Below, piece by piece: positions 21,001 to 33,078 of a stretch of 64,000 bases of DNA (the first letter of the stretch is position 1; every line of letters starts with the position of its first letter). The stretch covers positions 32,411,076 to 32,475,075 of the forward strand of contig CM018037.1 in NCBI GenBank assembly GCA_008638375.1, in the 5' to 3' direction. The notes under the pieces were generated by a model. That model worked only from the letters and a program-made list of their open reading frames with translations, was not told where the DNA came from and did not search any database. This DNA comes from Nyssa sinensis (lineage: Eukaryota; Streptophyta; Magnoliopsida; Cornales; Nyssaceae). The translations under genes and the position numbers were made by a program.

Positions 21001-24000
21001 ATTGGATAAACTAAGTGCATTATGATATTGGTTAGTCATCGCTACCTTGATTTCCAATGGCACATTTTGGTCTTTTTTTTAAGGGTAAATTTGAAATGAG
21101 GTAAATGGGCTAACTTTTAATGGTTAAATTCACAATTTTAGAGGCAATGGGATATGGCTTAAATGCCCCCAAGGATTTGTTTTTAAGTTGATGCCCCATT
21201 TACTAGCATAATTAGTAGGCTTTAGGGCACAACCCCAAAAAACAAGGGCTGGAAAGGGTACACTGTCCTCCCCACACGTCTCTCAAACATTAAGTGTTCT
21301 CAAGACCCCACTACTCTATCCAACATTTTCTATCAATAAAGCAAGTGCTTGAAAAAAAGGTGTCAGAGACACTTTCTCTTCATTCCAATAAATGATTTTT
21401 ATCCTTTTGATTTGCATGATACAGCTTTTTTAACCTTTTACTTCATAGCTGCCCCTCCTTGTACATACATTTACACAAATATATTTTATGGGAGCCCCTA
21501 TTTGTATACTATTAATTACATTAACCTAGGATTAGATAATGGGCTTAAATTAAAGTTCGGCAATTTGTAGACCCCATCCTTTAGAAAAAACAAAAAAAAA
21601 AAAGTTTGGTGAAAAAGTTTTAACACGGGACTTCTGTCCAAATTTGAGTATCAATGTTAAAGTATTTTCAAGAAAGAATGTAAGAGGAGAGGCATATGCC
21701 CTTTAACTACTAATTTGCCTCCATTCACTCATTTTCTACACTAACAGGGGAGTCATGATTGGAGGCATTTTGTCTCCAATTGATATCGCCTTCCATGGGA
21801 AGAGAGGGAGGAGGCAAAATCTAAAGGTAGAGTAACTGAAAGAGATAGTGGTGGGAAGAGAGAGAGAGAGGGAGGGACAAAAATATATTAAAATATAAAA
21901 TAAATACTCATTTTAGCTACTATTGTTAGAATGTATGTATAATGTTGCCAACCATTGGTGTAAGCATAACTACGTTACAAGAGATAAATGATTTGTTTGC
22001 CTCCAAAAATGCCTCCCTTTCTTAGAGATGCTCTAAGACCCAAGCGAATCCTGTACAATACTCAAATAGGAGCATGGCAAAAAACCTTTTCACTGCAATT
22101 TTTTCCCATTCTTTGTGCATTGGAAAATATGCACAGGTTAAAAACATGGCTAAGAATAGAACAGAGATAGTCTCTATGTCATGGACTTTTAGCCACACCA
22201 TGCATCTTGGGTTCCCTGCAGTTAATCTATTAATGGGATGGCATGCAGGTTAGCAAAATTAGCATTAGAATAATAGAAACATATGCTATATATGTATGGT
22301 CAAGCAGTCCCAAGAATTAGAACTGGGGGACTTGTTTATATCACTGTCAGTTATGCAGTGGACTTGATAGTCCACATCTAAAAGATAAATAAGTTTATTA
22401 GAAAGCCATGTGCCAATGGATGATTTAAAAGCCAATGGGGTAGGTTCCCTTGGGCCCAACACCATCTATTTAACTTTAGGGACAACAACTCTTTGTTTTT
22501 AGTCTATGCACATGGTTGAGCAAAGTTTAAAAAGAGGAGCCCTGTTGGCAGTCCTTGGAAGGACTCTGTCCTCCCCACAATAAAATGATCTCCCACTTGT
22601 ACAAGGACAAATATGTCAATGCCTATTGTCTATTTTGTGTGAGGATACTTGTTAACAGGTCATATTTATTTGAAACTGAGAGCAAATTAAGAAGAATGAT
22701 AAAACTCTCATTGCTCAAGAAGCAGAGATTATTTAATGGTCCAATGTATTAAAGAAGAGTGGACTTCAAGATTCATATTTCATCATCTATGCTTTATGTG
22801 TGTGTGTGTGTGTGTGCATATGTATGTATGTATATGGAGAAAACAATTAGTTTTCATTTGAGAGAAATAAAGGATTCAAAACTCATTAAAGTCAATTTTC
22901 TCTGCATAGGAATTAAAAATTCTTTATTGCTCAGCGAGAAATGAATATAAAAGTAAAATTATTCCCCACACACACACACACACACACATATATATAGATA
23001 CAATACACACATGTATAAAAAAAATATCAAAAGGAGAAGAAGAAGAAGAGGGAATCAATTGGAGTTTAGGAGCTATTAATGTACTTAATTCTCATTGGAA
23101 AGAGCAACTAGAAGAAAGGATAAAAAAGAAGAAACAAAGATTGCATTTAAAGAAGTTGATAACAAAGATAAAGAAAAGAAAACTTCTTTCCCAACACAAT
23201 CATATTCCATATTATTCTATTCTAATCTCAACATCATCTTCTTTCTTTACCTTACTTTAACTTTTCCCCTTTGTTGTTGCCCTTACTTTCCATTAATCTA
23301 GTTTGTTTCTTGTTGGGGTCCCATTAATCTATTCTGCACTTACATTGTTTGCTTCAAAGTGGGTGCTAAGAATCTTTATCCTCAGACCATCAAGTCACTT
23401 TTGACTTGCACAAAACATATCTTAGTCCCTTCACATTGCTATCACTAGGGACATTATTATTATTAAGTGGGGACCAGGGAAAGCCTACACTATTTTGGAG
23501 TTCAAACCTAATTTTGCCCTTCACTATATGAGAATCTACAGCAACAATGAGGATTACATTTCCTTTTTCCCTCACTATTCCTATAAGCTTGTCATTGTTA
23601 AGCTATGTCACACCTTTTTGGGTGTCAATTGGAGTCAGTTTAGACATTCACTAACAATGTACAGGGAACTAGGGTTGGTCACCCAAAGACCAACTAGGAA
23701 AATGACTTGAAGAGTCTTACTGCGTTAAGAAGTTAACCAGTTTCAAATATTCAATACCTTGCAAACTGAACCTAATTCAAAGGTAATGCGCATCAGCTAT
23801 TAGATAAACAAGAGGATAACAGGAAATTGAAGAAGATAGATATCAGTAATTGGAAGGGTCCCAAATTGGAACCCGGTGAAAAGGAATCCGGTGACCAGCT
23901 GTAACATAGAGATGAAACTGCAACGTAATATGAGGAGGACCAAAATAACAAAATAAAAGTAAACAAAAACTTCCAACAATCAAATCTCACTTCTTTCTCT

Positions 24001-24082
24001 GATTAAATAAACCAACCGGATTCTTTTTCGCCGGATAAGCTATTGCAAAGCCCTTTCCTTAACCTCTAGAAGTTAGTTAAAT
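21001..24082. other. intergenic region downstream of IRK
   Basis: No gene supported. Contains words typical of a Mutator-like MITE end (GCCTCCAAAAATGCCTCCC followed by TTAGAGATGCTCTAA, about 22000-22035), a (GT)n run at 22797-22816, a (CA)n/(TA)n run at about 22970-22996 and a GAA-rich patch at 23034-23050. Confidence 0.5.
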
Positions 24083-25729
24083 TCATACCAATTCCTCCTG
24101 GCCTTCTGAAGGGCATCTGATCAGCTCCAATATGTTTACCACCTCTCCCATGTCTGGCCGGTTCGATGGCACTTGTGATGTGCAGATTAAGCCTAACTTC
24201 ATTACTGGAATTGCTTCCTCAGCAGGGAAATTCCCCTGCAGCTTCCTGTCGACACATTCCTCCACCCTACCTTCTTCCAGTGCTCCTCTGACCATGTCAC
24301 AAAGCACCACCACATCATCTTCCATGTACTCAACAGGTCTCTTCCCAGTAACCACCTCCAGGACCAAAACTCCAAATCCATACACATCACATTTCTCAGT
24401 TATCTTTACCGTTCGGCATGCAAATTCAGGTGCCATATAACCCAGGGCACTCTGAATCTTGCTACTTAAAACATAACGATCTAGCATAGGCAACAGCCTA
24501 GCTAGGCCAAAATCTGACACTTTAGGTTCACCTGAGCCGTCAATCAGGATATTGCTTGATTTTAGATTGTAGTGGATTATGTTCATTTGGTGCAAGTAAG
24601 CCAAGCTTTTAGCTGTCCCAAGAATTATGTTAAATCTTTCATTCCATGAAAGGAAGTTTTTGCCCAATCCTTCATGAAGATGCTTATATAAACTTCCACC
24701 AGAGACAAATTCATGTATAAGGAGCTGTAATGATGAAGTCCAGTAATACCCTTCAAGTGCCACAAGATTCTGATGCCGGATTTTTCCCAATTTTTTAACT
24801 TCCCTTTCAAAATCTTCTTGGGACTTGACAAGACTGGAGACAGTCAGCTTCTTGATGGCAACTGGACGCCCATCTCCAAGAACAGTCCGATAGACTGCTC
24901 CAAATCCACCACGTCCAAGTTCACAATCCTTGTTTAGCAGAGCATGTGCCCCTGTGCTGAAGTCAGGATCACCTGAAAACATGACAAGCTTGCCAGAGTT
25001 GCCATCTGTAGTGGGGGAATGGCTAAAATCATCACCGCCAGATAATGTGAGAGCTGCTGCTGAACGAGAAGTTGAAGCCCGAACGTGGAGATTGAGAACA
25101 GTGATAGCAATGACACCAATGACAATTACAGCAGCTGCACCAATTGCAATGAGGGCAGAAATGCTGAGGATGATTTTCTTGTGGCCAAGATTTTGGGGGA
25201 TTGTGCCTGGAGTGGAATCAGAAGAGTTGGGATTAAGGACAATTGGTTTCGGAAGGACAGTACGGCAAGTCTTATTGACCACGGAACCACAAAGAGAAGG
25301 ATTGCCAGAGACGGAGGAAGGTGAGATGGTGTTGAAAAAACCACCGACTGGTAGGTCACCTTCGAGCTGATTGTGGGAAATGTTGAAGGAAATGAGGCCG
25401 GGAAGATTTGCTAACTGCTTTGGTAGGGATCCAGTGAGTTTGTTAAAAGACAAGTCGGCAGTTTGAAGGTAATTAAGTTTTGCTATGGCTGCAGGTATTT
25501 GGCCAGTTAGGTTATTCTGTGACAGAATCCTGAAAATTTTAACAAAAACAACAAAAGAATATAGGTTAGAATTGCAAAGGCCAAAAGTTTTCCAAGTTCC
25601 TAAATTTAACTGTTCTGCCAAAACGAATTTTTGGTAAAAAGAAAGAAAGAAACCAGTGATGATTGACTATTAGTGACACAGAAACTGAGAATTGTTAAAG
25701 TTAGACAATAAGTAAACATTTACATCAAG

Positions 25730-25773
<44 letters not shown>

Positions 25774-27557
25774 TCTGTTGTTTTTAAGCAGTCAGAAGCT
25801 CTGGAATCTAAACAATTGTACAGATTAAACAACCAAACAAAATCAAACTCAACTGTATTATCCTGCAAAAGGGTGAACTAGCCCATCAAAAACTCAATGC
25901 AGTAAAGATTTTCCTAACATATGCCTAAATAATTATCAAAAAATCCAAATTTTCTAATAATTACTCGTACTCATAGCTCAATATGTATGAGAAACTGTAA
26001 CTAGATTCCTAGAATGCTCATCCACATATCACCACCAACAGAAAAGGCAGAATGAAAAGGCATAATACAAATACAAAACAGAGTACAGAGAACTTACAAG
26101 GAGGTTAGTGAAGAACAGTTCTCAATTGAAAGTGGAATATTGCCAGCCAAGGAGTTCTTCTCTAGTCTCAGTTCCTTGAGAGATACAGCTCCTCCAATTT
26201 CTGATGGAATGCTTCCATTCAGCTGATTCTCACTTAAATCAAGAATATTCAAGGCCTTTGATTCACCAATACTTGCAGGAATATTGCCTATGAGTGAGTT
26301 CCTAGACAAATTCAAGAACAGCAAGCCACTAAAATTTCCAACAGCAGATGGAATTTCACCTGACAATGCATTTTGGGATAAGTCCAAGACCTGTAGCTTT
26401 TGGTTCAGGTTCTCCATCCATGAAGAAAAAAGACTGTCCATGCTTCCACTTACTTTGTTTCCCGAAAGCAAAACTTTCTGTAAATCCAATTCAAAAACCC
26501 AAGAAGGAAGACTACCCGTCAACAAATTCCAACTAATATCCAAGGCCAGAAGGTTTTTGCAATTAATCATAGACTCTGGTAAGCTCTCAGTAAAAGCATT
26601 CATAGAAATATTCAGTACCTTCAATGACTGAAGCTGCCCAATTGAAGTTGGAACCTGGCCTGAAAAGCTATTCTCTGAAAGATCCAGAGTCTCGAGCCTT
26701 TTCAATTCTCCAATCCATTCCGGAACCTCGCCCACAAATGAATTTTTTCGTAAATTTAGATCAGTACATAAGGTAAGCTTCTGCATTGAAGTCGGAAGAT
26801 CCCCAGAAAGAGAATTCTCACTGAAATCAATTGACCTCAAAAGCAAGCAGCCTCCAATTCCATCTGGAATCTGACCCGAAAACTGATTCTTCCCCAGGTT
26901 AATTGTTCTCAAGTTATTCAGACCTTCAATGCCTTCTGGAATCTCACCGTCCAGCAAATTATTTGACAGATCAAGCGATCTAAGCGCAAGCAAAGACCAG
27001 ATCCCAGGAGGTAATGAACCCAAAAACTGATTGGAGGAAAAGTTGATTGCAGCAAGTGTTGAGCATGAGCTCAAACTGTCCGGAATTTGGCCCGAAAATT
27101 TGTTATTGGCCAAAGAAATTGATCTTAAAGACCCACATTGTTGAAAGAAATCACCCGGGATTGGTCCGGAAAGACTGTTCTCGCTCAAGTCGATGACTCG
27201 CAGGTTCTCGAGTTGGGCAAGACTCAAGCTAATGCTTCCGGTCAGGTTGTTCTTTGCAAGCGACAACTTCTGGATAAATTGTAACTGGAGTAGGCCTCGG
27301 CGTATCCTTCCCGAGAGAGAAAAGTCGTCCAGGACGAGCTCGATGACCCTGTTGGATCTGGGGTTGCATTTCACCCCAACCCAATTACAGGGAGTATCAT
27401 CTTCTTCATTCCAAGAAACAAGTTTCCCATTTGGATCTTGTATATCGGCCTTGAATACAATCAATCCAAGAACGTCGTCATTCAGAGATGGATTCAAAGA
27501 AATCGCATAAATGGGCGCCAATAGAAGTAAAGCGAAAACACAGAACAGCCTTTTCAT
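24083..27557 (-). CDS. IRK: IRK-type LRR receptor-like kinase
   Basis: Two exons, 27557-26098 and 25529-24083; the split codon joins in frame to give 968 residues. Order: signal peptide (1-19), LRR N-cap with TPCNWVGVKC, about 20 leucine-rich repeats, a juxtamembrane Cys/Pro region, transmembrane segment (about 606-631), then kinase. The Gly loop GRGGFGAVY (692-700) and VAIKK Lys (713) are present; the catalytic loop reads HYNLKSSN (806-813), with Asn where active kinases have Asp, and DFG follows at 826. The sequence closely follows Arabidopsis INFLORESCENCE AND ROOT APICES RECEPTOR KINASE, which acts in asymmetric cell division and patterning in the root. Asn in the catalytic loop is shared by that clade, so signalling is probably atypical. 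The start was chosen at MKRLF because it opens the signal peptide; an upstream in-frame ATG at 27635 would bury it. Intact. Confidence 0.93.
25731..25771. repeat. (TA)n microsatellite in the IRK intron
   Basis: About 20 TA units inside the single intron (25530-26097) of the kinase gene. Confidence 0.9.
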
Positions 27558-27761
27558 TTGCAATCTCCAGCTGAGGGAATGTAATGGAAATGCACTTCCT
27601 ATGCTTCCATCGAAAACTACCTCCCAAAAATGCATATATTAATACAGTTACAAGGGACTATACCTAACAGAAAACAAATACTACCGGAGCTCAAAGAACA
27701 AAGAACATAATGGAACTGGTGAAGAAAGCCTCTATTCTAGCTAGAGTGAGAGAGAGTTGTC

Positions 27762-27983
27762 GCCTGTACTTTGCGGAGGAAATCAAGACATTGTTTGGTT
27801 TAGCAACGAACTCAACTCAAAAATAAATCCATGTGAAGAAAGAATGGACAACAAAACGACTTCTAAAGAGATTTGTGGCCTGTACTTTTCGAAGGAAATC
27901 AAGACATTGTTTTGTTTAGCAACAAACTCAACTCAGTGAAAATACAGCTGAACCGAAAGATTAGACAACAAAACAACTTCCAA
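27762..27983 (-). repeat. tandem duplication in the IRK leader
   Basis: Two units of about 105 bp, offset 116-117 bp: GCCTGTAC at 27762 and 27878, then GGAAATCAAGACATTGTTT, TTTAGCAAC and ACTCAACTCA in both, ending near GACAACAAAACGACTTC (27847) and its diverged copy (27964). It lies 200-430 bp upstream of the start codon, in probable leader or leader intron. The rest of 27558-28420 is non-coding leader that becomes GC-richer near 28300-28400. Confidence 0.75.
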
Positions 27984-28532
27984 AACAGATGAAATGACTG
28001 GTTTTGAAAACTTCAAAAAAACGAACGACCATTGACAAATGAAGACGACTTATAATCGAAACCTAACTTCACCGACCGCAACCTTTAAAACAGCTAGTAC
28101 TGAATAACCCTATAAATCAAAACAGAGCTGAAACTAATGAGAATCTTCAGAAGGTCAAGTTCAAAAACCCTAAAAATCCCTCTGAAAACAGCCGATTCGA
28201 ACTTCAGAGAGAACAATTAGTGAAAGTGTTCGATCTAGCATTCGAAGTATCGCCGGAAAAGTCACCAAAAAAGAAGAAAATGAACGAATCTTCAGCGACG
28301 GCGTAGAGAGATGGGGATTTGAGGGGGGTTGGGTTTCCGGAAAATTCGCCGGGAGTGACGGAGACGCCGTGTGGAGGTGAAGCTTCCGGCCGCCGTGCCG
28401 TCAGTCGGTGAGCATTTAAAGAGTTTCTCTATTTGTCTGTCTGTCTGAGACAAAAGTAATGTAAACGATGACTTTTATTAACGGCAACAAAAGAGGAAGC
28501 TGCTAGCTGTGGGCTCTCTATTTAGATTTTGG

Positions 28533-28611
28533 CACGTGGCGTGATCTGTTCGGTGGAATCGAGTCTGACGTGGCCTACACGTAGTAATTATGACTGATGC
28601 TTTTGACGTGG
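28533..28611. promoter_or_regulatory. cluster of ACGT-core motifs upstream of IRK
   Basis: CACGTGGC (28533-28540, G-box/ABRE type), TGACGTGGC (28566-28574) and TGACGTGG (28604-28611) fall within 80 bp, about 1 kb upstream of the IRK start. This density suggests bZIP binding, but no function is shown by sequence alone. Confidence 0.45.
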
Positions 28612-28918
28612 ATGGCATAAGTGGCAATGTTTAAAGCTTACGCGAAACATGGAATGCCGGAATTACCCTTGTATGCAGATAAAATTACAATTATGACCAA
28701 CTTCAGACCAAAAAATAATAATAATCTCTTTAAAGGAAAGTGGATGTTTCTGGAAAATAGTCTTAAGAAAATTAAATAGTTGAGAAACAATAAATAAAAA
28801 ATTAAAACTAAAAAAAAAAAACCTTATCTTTGTAAATTCATTATGGAATAAGTAATGCTACAATATTGCTTAAAATTTAAGTCAAACAAAAAATTATTGG
28901 AAAAGTGTGACAGTGACT

Positions 28919-29621
28919 TAGACCTGTCAATGGAGCAGATCGTAGTCCGGTCCGATCCGATCCGCTAAATCTGGATATGATTTTAGAAATAGTGATTCGT
29001 TACCCGATTTGAATCTGAATCCGATTATTCCTAATATAAACTGACCGGATATGATATAAGCTAATTCGATCTATTTATATATATATATATATATTAAAAT
29101 ATATATATATATATAATTAATATGAACCATTGATCCAGATCTATCTAATGGTTATAAAAACTTCATATAAAAGATCAGTCCTATATATTTAATTATGTAA
29201 TACTTTGAATATTGTAGACTTCTTGATTTCAGTCATATGTAAGGATTTGTTATATTTTAATATTATGAAAATGTTAGTTTTTTTATTATATTTTAATTTT
29301 TAAATAACTATTTATTATAATTTAATGATTGATTTATTATTTAATTATGGTTAATTATTGTAGTTTTTATTTTTAATAATTATTTAAATAGCAGATTTTA
29401 GTTTAATACAGATTTATAGCCATGTAAAGTATTGTAATTTTAAACGGACCGGATCGGATCGGATTAACGGATCGAAAATTCGGTTATTAACAGATTCGGA
29501 TGGGATCAACATTCAAATAATTCGTCGAATAAACGGATCGGATCGGATCGAATTTTATATTAAACGGATCGGATTAGGATCACCTCTGATCCTGTCCGAA
29601 TCCGATCCGTTTACAGCCCTA
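28919..29621. mobile_element. hAT-type non-autonomous element with perfect 8-bp target duplication
   Basis: 703 bp. Left end TAGACCTGTCAATGGAGCAG, right end complement TAGGGCTGTAAACGGATCGG. CAGTGACT flanks it on both sides (28911-28918 and 29622-29629) with no mismatch. Subterminal regions are packed with GGATCGGATCGGAT-type repeats, typical of transposase-binding subterminal arrays, around an AT-rich core. No coding capacity. Confidence 0.88.
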
Positions 29622-32196
29622 CAGTGACTTATTAATTATATTTACTAGATTATTATAGTAGTTAAAAAAAAATTATATAATTTTTAAATTTTACATCTTA
29701 AATAATGTGATAATATAATATTAATAGTGCATTAAATTATGTAATTAAAGTGGTACAATTTTATTTTACCACATTATTGTTATATTATTTTAGATAAAAA
29801 TTTAAAAAGTGTAACATTATTCAAAAGACATTTCTGAAACATTTCTAACAGATGAACGAATAATTAATTTAAAAAAAAAACTTATTGTAAATGAATCTAT
29901 CTTATTCAAAAGGAAATAACTTGTACTTGTATCTCAATTTCAACTCAAATATGAGTTTGATTCACACTCTATGTTTTGATAAATATATATTATCCAAATG
30001 GAGAAAATAATAGTCTTTATCTAAAGAAATGTATTGAGAAATGAAAGATCTACGTAACCTTTCAATAAGAAAGTGTTTTTTCAACCTTCACGAAATGGAA
30101 TCTATTCCAAACATATATACCGTGATTTCTTAATTCAACAGGGCTCAAATATCTTAATTTGATATTTTTAGACATTTTTTTTAAAAATTGTTTTGAAAAA
30201 AAAGTTATCATATACCAAATGTTTTAAATTTGAACATTGATTTGAAGAACTGAACAGTCTTTTACAAATTTGACTAAAAATAAATTTAATATGAATTTCA
30301 ATAGATCATTTGAATGGTGTTTTTGAATATTAACTTTAAATTTTGGATAAATGATTATTTGTGTGCAAAGACTTTATTACACTATAATTGATTTGTTATT
30401 TGGAATTTTAATAAAATTGGTGTTGTAAATTTTGTCTTTCATCCTTTATATTATACATATTTTATTACATGGAGGCAGTGGGCTTAAAAATAAAGCTCGT
30501 AAAAAGTTAAAACTATTCGGAGAACCAACGGAGGCTAACCAATTGGGCCATTCCCGCCTCCTTCAAATGTGAGGTCATAGGTTAAAGTTTCTTATCATTA
30601 GAGATATGTAAATATTTATTTTTATCCTGTAATGAATTAGATTGGATTGTTTGTCCAATGACTATCTTAGAGAGGCTCTTAGAATTGCAATAGAGTTAAT
30701 TGTAATACATAAATTATAACACTTTGTTAATTCTATTAAAAAAAAAAACTTAATGGAGAATTAAATTTTTTTTTTTGGAACTATTATAATTTTACAATCA
30801 TAATTTGGTGGACCGCATACAAAATCAAATGTTACAAAAATGGAACCAAACACCTTAATTTTTCTCAAATTAAGCTTTTGGGCCTACCCCTCAAAAAAGA
30901 AAAAAAAATCTTCGTAATAATCCTTTAATTATTTATCGGGGATGATTGCACCAAAAAATGTTTGTATTTACAAGTATATAATTTACAAACAAATTTAGTT
31001 TATTGTTAAAAATTAATCATACTACTAACAAGTTCATTTTATAATTGAAAAATTAACGTAATATCATACACTCTCACTTTGAAGAGATACAAAACTATGA
31101 CTTCTCCTATAAATAAAGATATAACATGTTATTCAATCACAAAATATTTTTATAAAACATGTTTAATAATAATAATAGAGTAATGCTATAAATTCTCAAA
31201 ATAATTATCCAAATTTTTTTCTCAATGATGTGCCATTCTGAAGTGGCAAGTCACGTTACTAGAAACCCACTAAATTTTTATCCCCTAGCTTACCAAAAAA
31301 ATACTTTTTCAACAAAAATCTTATCATATCTCGAAAAAAACTCTCGTAAGACAGGAGTACTATGTTATTATCATTGTGATTTGAGCATTGCAGTAGGACT
31401 TATATAAATTCATAAAAATAAAATATCACAGTGACGATACCACAATGCTACCGTCACATTGAACTTCTTTCCCCATATCTCCCCACCGTCACTATGAATT
31501 TGTCCACGGCTTTAAAACGAGCTCAACCCAAAACAAATTATGCAAACCGTCACTGCAAATTGCCACCTTGGTTGCAAATTGTCAAAAACAATGTTCATAA
31601 CTTCAGGTAGTGGTACAGATAGAAATATTTATTATACGTATATAATTTACAAACAAAGTCAGTTTATTATTGAAAATTAACCACACTGATACCCTAAGCT
31701 CATTTCATAATTAAAAAATCAATATAATATCACAAAATTATGACTTCTTTTATAAATAAAGACACAAGTTGTTCTTCGATCACAAAAAAATCACAAAAAA
31801 ATTTCGACAAAATTTGTTTAATAATATGGGAAGGGCATTATTTTGTAAATGAAAGCAAAACAGAAGGGCAATCTGATAATGGGAATTAAAAGGATAAAGA
31901 GGGGGCAGAGAGAGAGAAGAAATGCAATAAAAGAAAGTAGGTGGAGAAGAGAGGTGGGTGGGTGTGGGGCTATGTAATTAAAAGGTGTGGTGTGGTGCAG
32001 AGTGCAGAGTTCTAGAGGGACCGAATCACACTCATCTTTTGCTTTCAAAACCTCTTCTTTCTTAAATTCCATTCAAACTATGGGCCTCCTCCCTGTCTCC
32101 CTTTCTCCTTTCCCTTGTTTCTTTTAATGCATTCCTCTTTACTTTCAACCTCAGTCACACAACTAATTTTGAGAATTAAGACCGTTCAGTCACCCT

Positions 32197-32256
32197 CGTG
32201 TGTGTGTGTCTATATCTATATATATATATATATATATATATAGATACACACACGCA
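32197..32256. repeat. palindromic compound microsatellite (GT)n(TA)n(AC)n
   Basis: CGTGTGTGTGTCTATATCTA leads into a TA run and then TATAGATACACACACACG: nearly a perfect inverted repeat of about 60 bp able to extrude as a hairpin. Confidence 0.8.
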
Positions 32257-32811
32257 TTATTCAAATAAAATATGAAATACAAGTCAAAAGTTTAGAGAAA
32301 TGTGAGCTTATAAAAGCATCTTCTTATATGAATTTGATCAATTAGCTATAGTATTACACACGTGCCTTATGTTTAATAGGATGGCATGGTAATTTATTTT
32401 AGCTTTTTTTTTTAAATAAAAAACCTTGTTGTGTTAGTGTAGTAAAACTTTCATTCAATGACGTTTTTATAAATAAATCAACAATTCAGAACAAAGTAGT
32501 AAATTAATATAAGCAAGCATGTCGATGAAATCTTTACTTTTATTATAAGTAATAGATTTATTTATATACATACAACCTTTGTTAACGTGTTCATATTCAT
32601 GATTCATGGATTCATTAATCTAATAAATGGGTGTTTGATATTATTTTCAAAAAGCAATTTGTGTGTTTGGAGAAAAGTATAATTATTTTTTCGTAATTAA
32701 TTTATTATGTATTTTGTTTTTCACATGATAAGAGTTTTAGAACTTTATGAGCCGATGGGAGCCGAGCTCAAACCCAACTCATCATGCTTTTTGAAAACCA
32801 TTCAGCTTTTT

Positions 32812-33078
32812 AAAACTCAGGTGTTCAGGTGTTAAGGAGAGGGGTAGCCTGCAATATAGATAGATCAGAGGAGCTAGAGACGGGCCCTGGAGCACATTGC
32901 TCGCAGAGGGAGGCCAGGTGAGCGCGCCCTGACTCCTCTAGCCGAAAGTTAGGCTCTGGCTTGACTCTGATACTATATTGAAAATTGGAGGCGCAGCCCA
33001 TTCAACTCCTTAAAACCCAGGTGTTAAGGAGAAGGGCAGCTTGCTATATAGATAGACCACAGGAATTAGATACGGACG
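32812..33078. repeat. diverged direct repeat pair
   Basis: AAAACTCAGGTGTT...AAGGAGAGGGGTAGCCTGC...ATATAGATAGATC (32813-32885) is echoed by AAAACCCAGGTGTTAAGGAG...GGGCAGCTTGC...ATATAGATAGACC (33012-33078). Between them is a GC-richer segment with CTCTGATACTATATTGAAAA, a phrase common in plant retroelement debris. Confidence 0.45.

Noticed and set aside
24930..25370. A plus-strand ORF of 146 codons.
   Set aside because: It is the antisense shadow of the IRK juxtamembrane and kinase coding region.
30460..30600. A tRNA/SINE-like phrase (GGGCCATTCCCGCCTCC ... GGTCATAGGTTAAAG).
   Set aside because: Box B is poor and no ends or target duplication are visible, so I did not list it.
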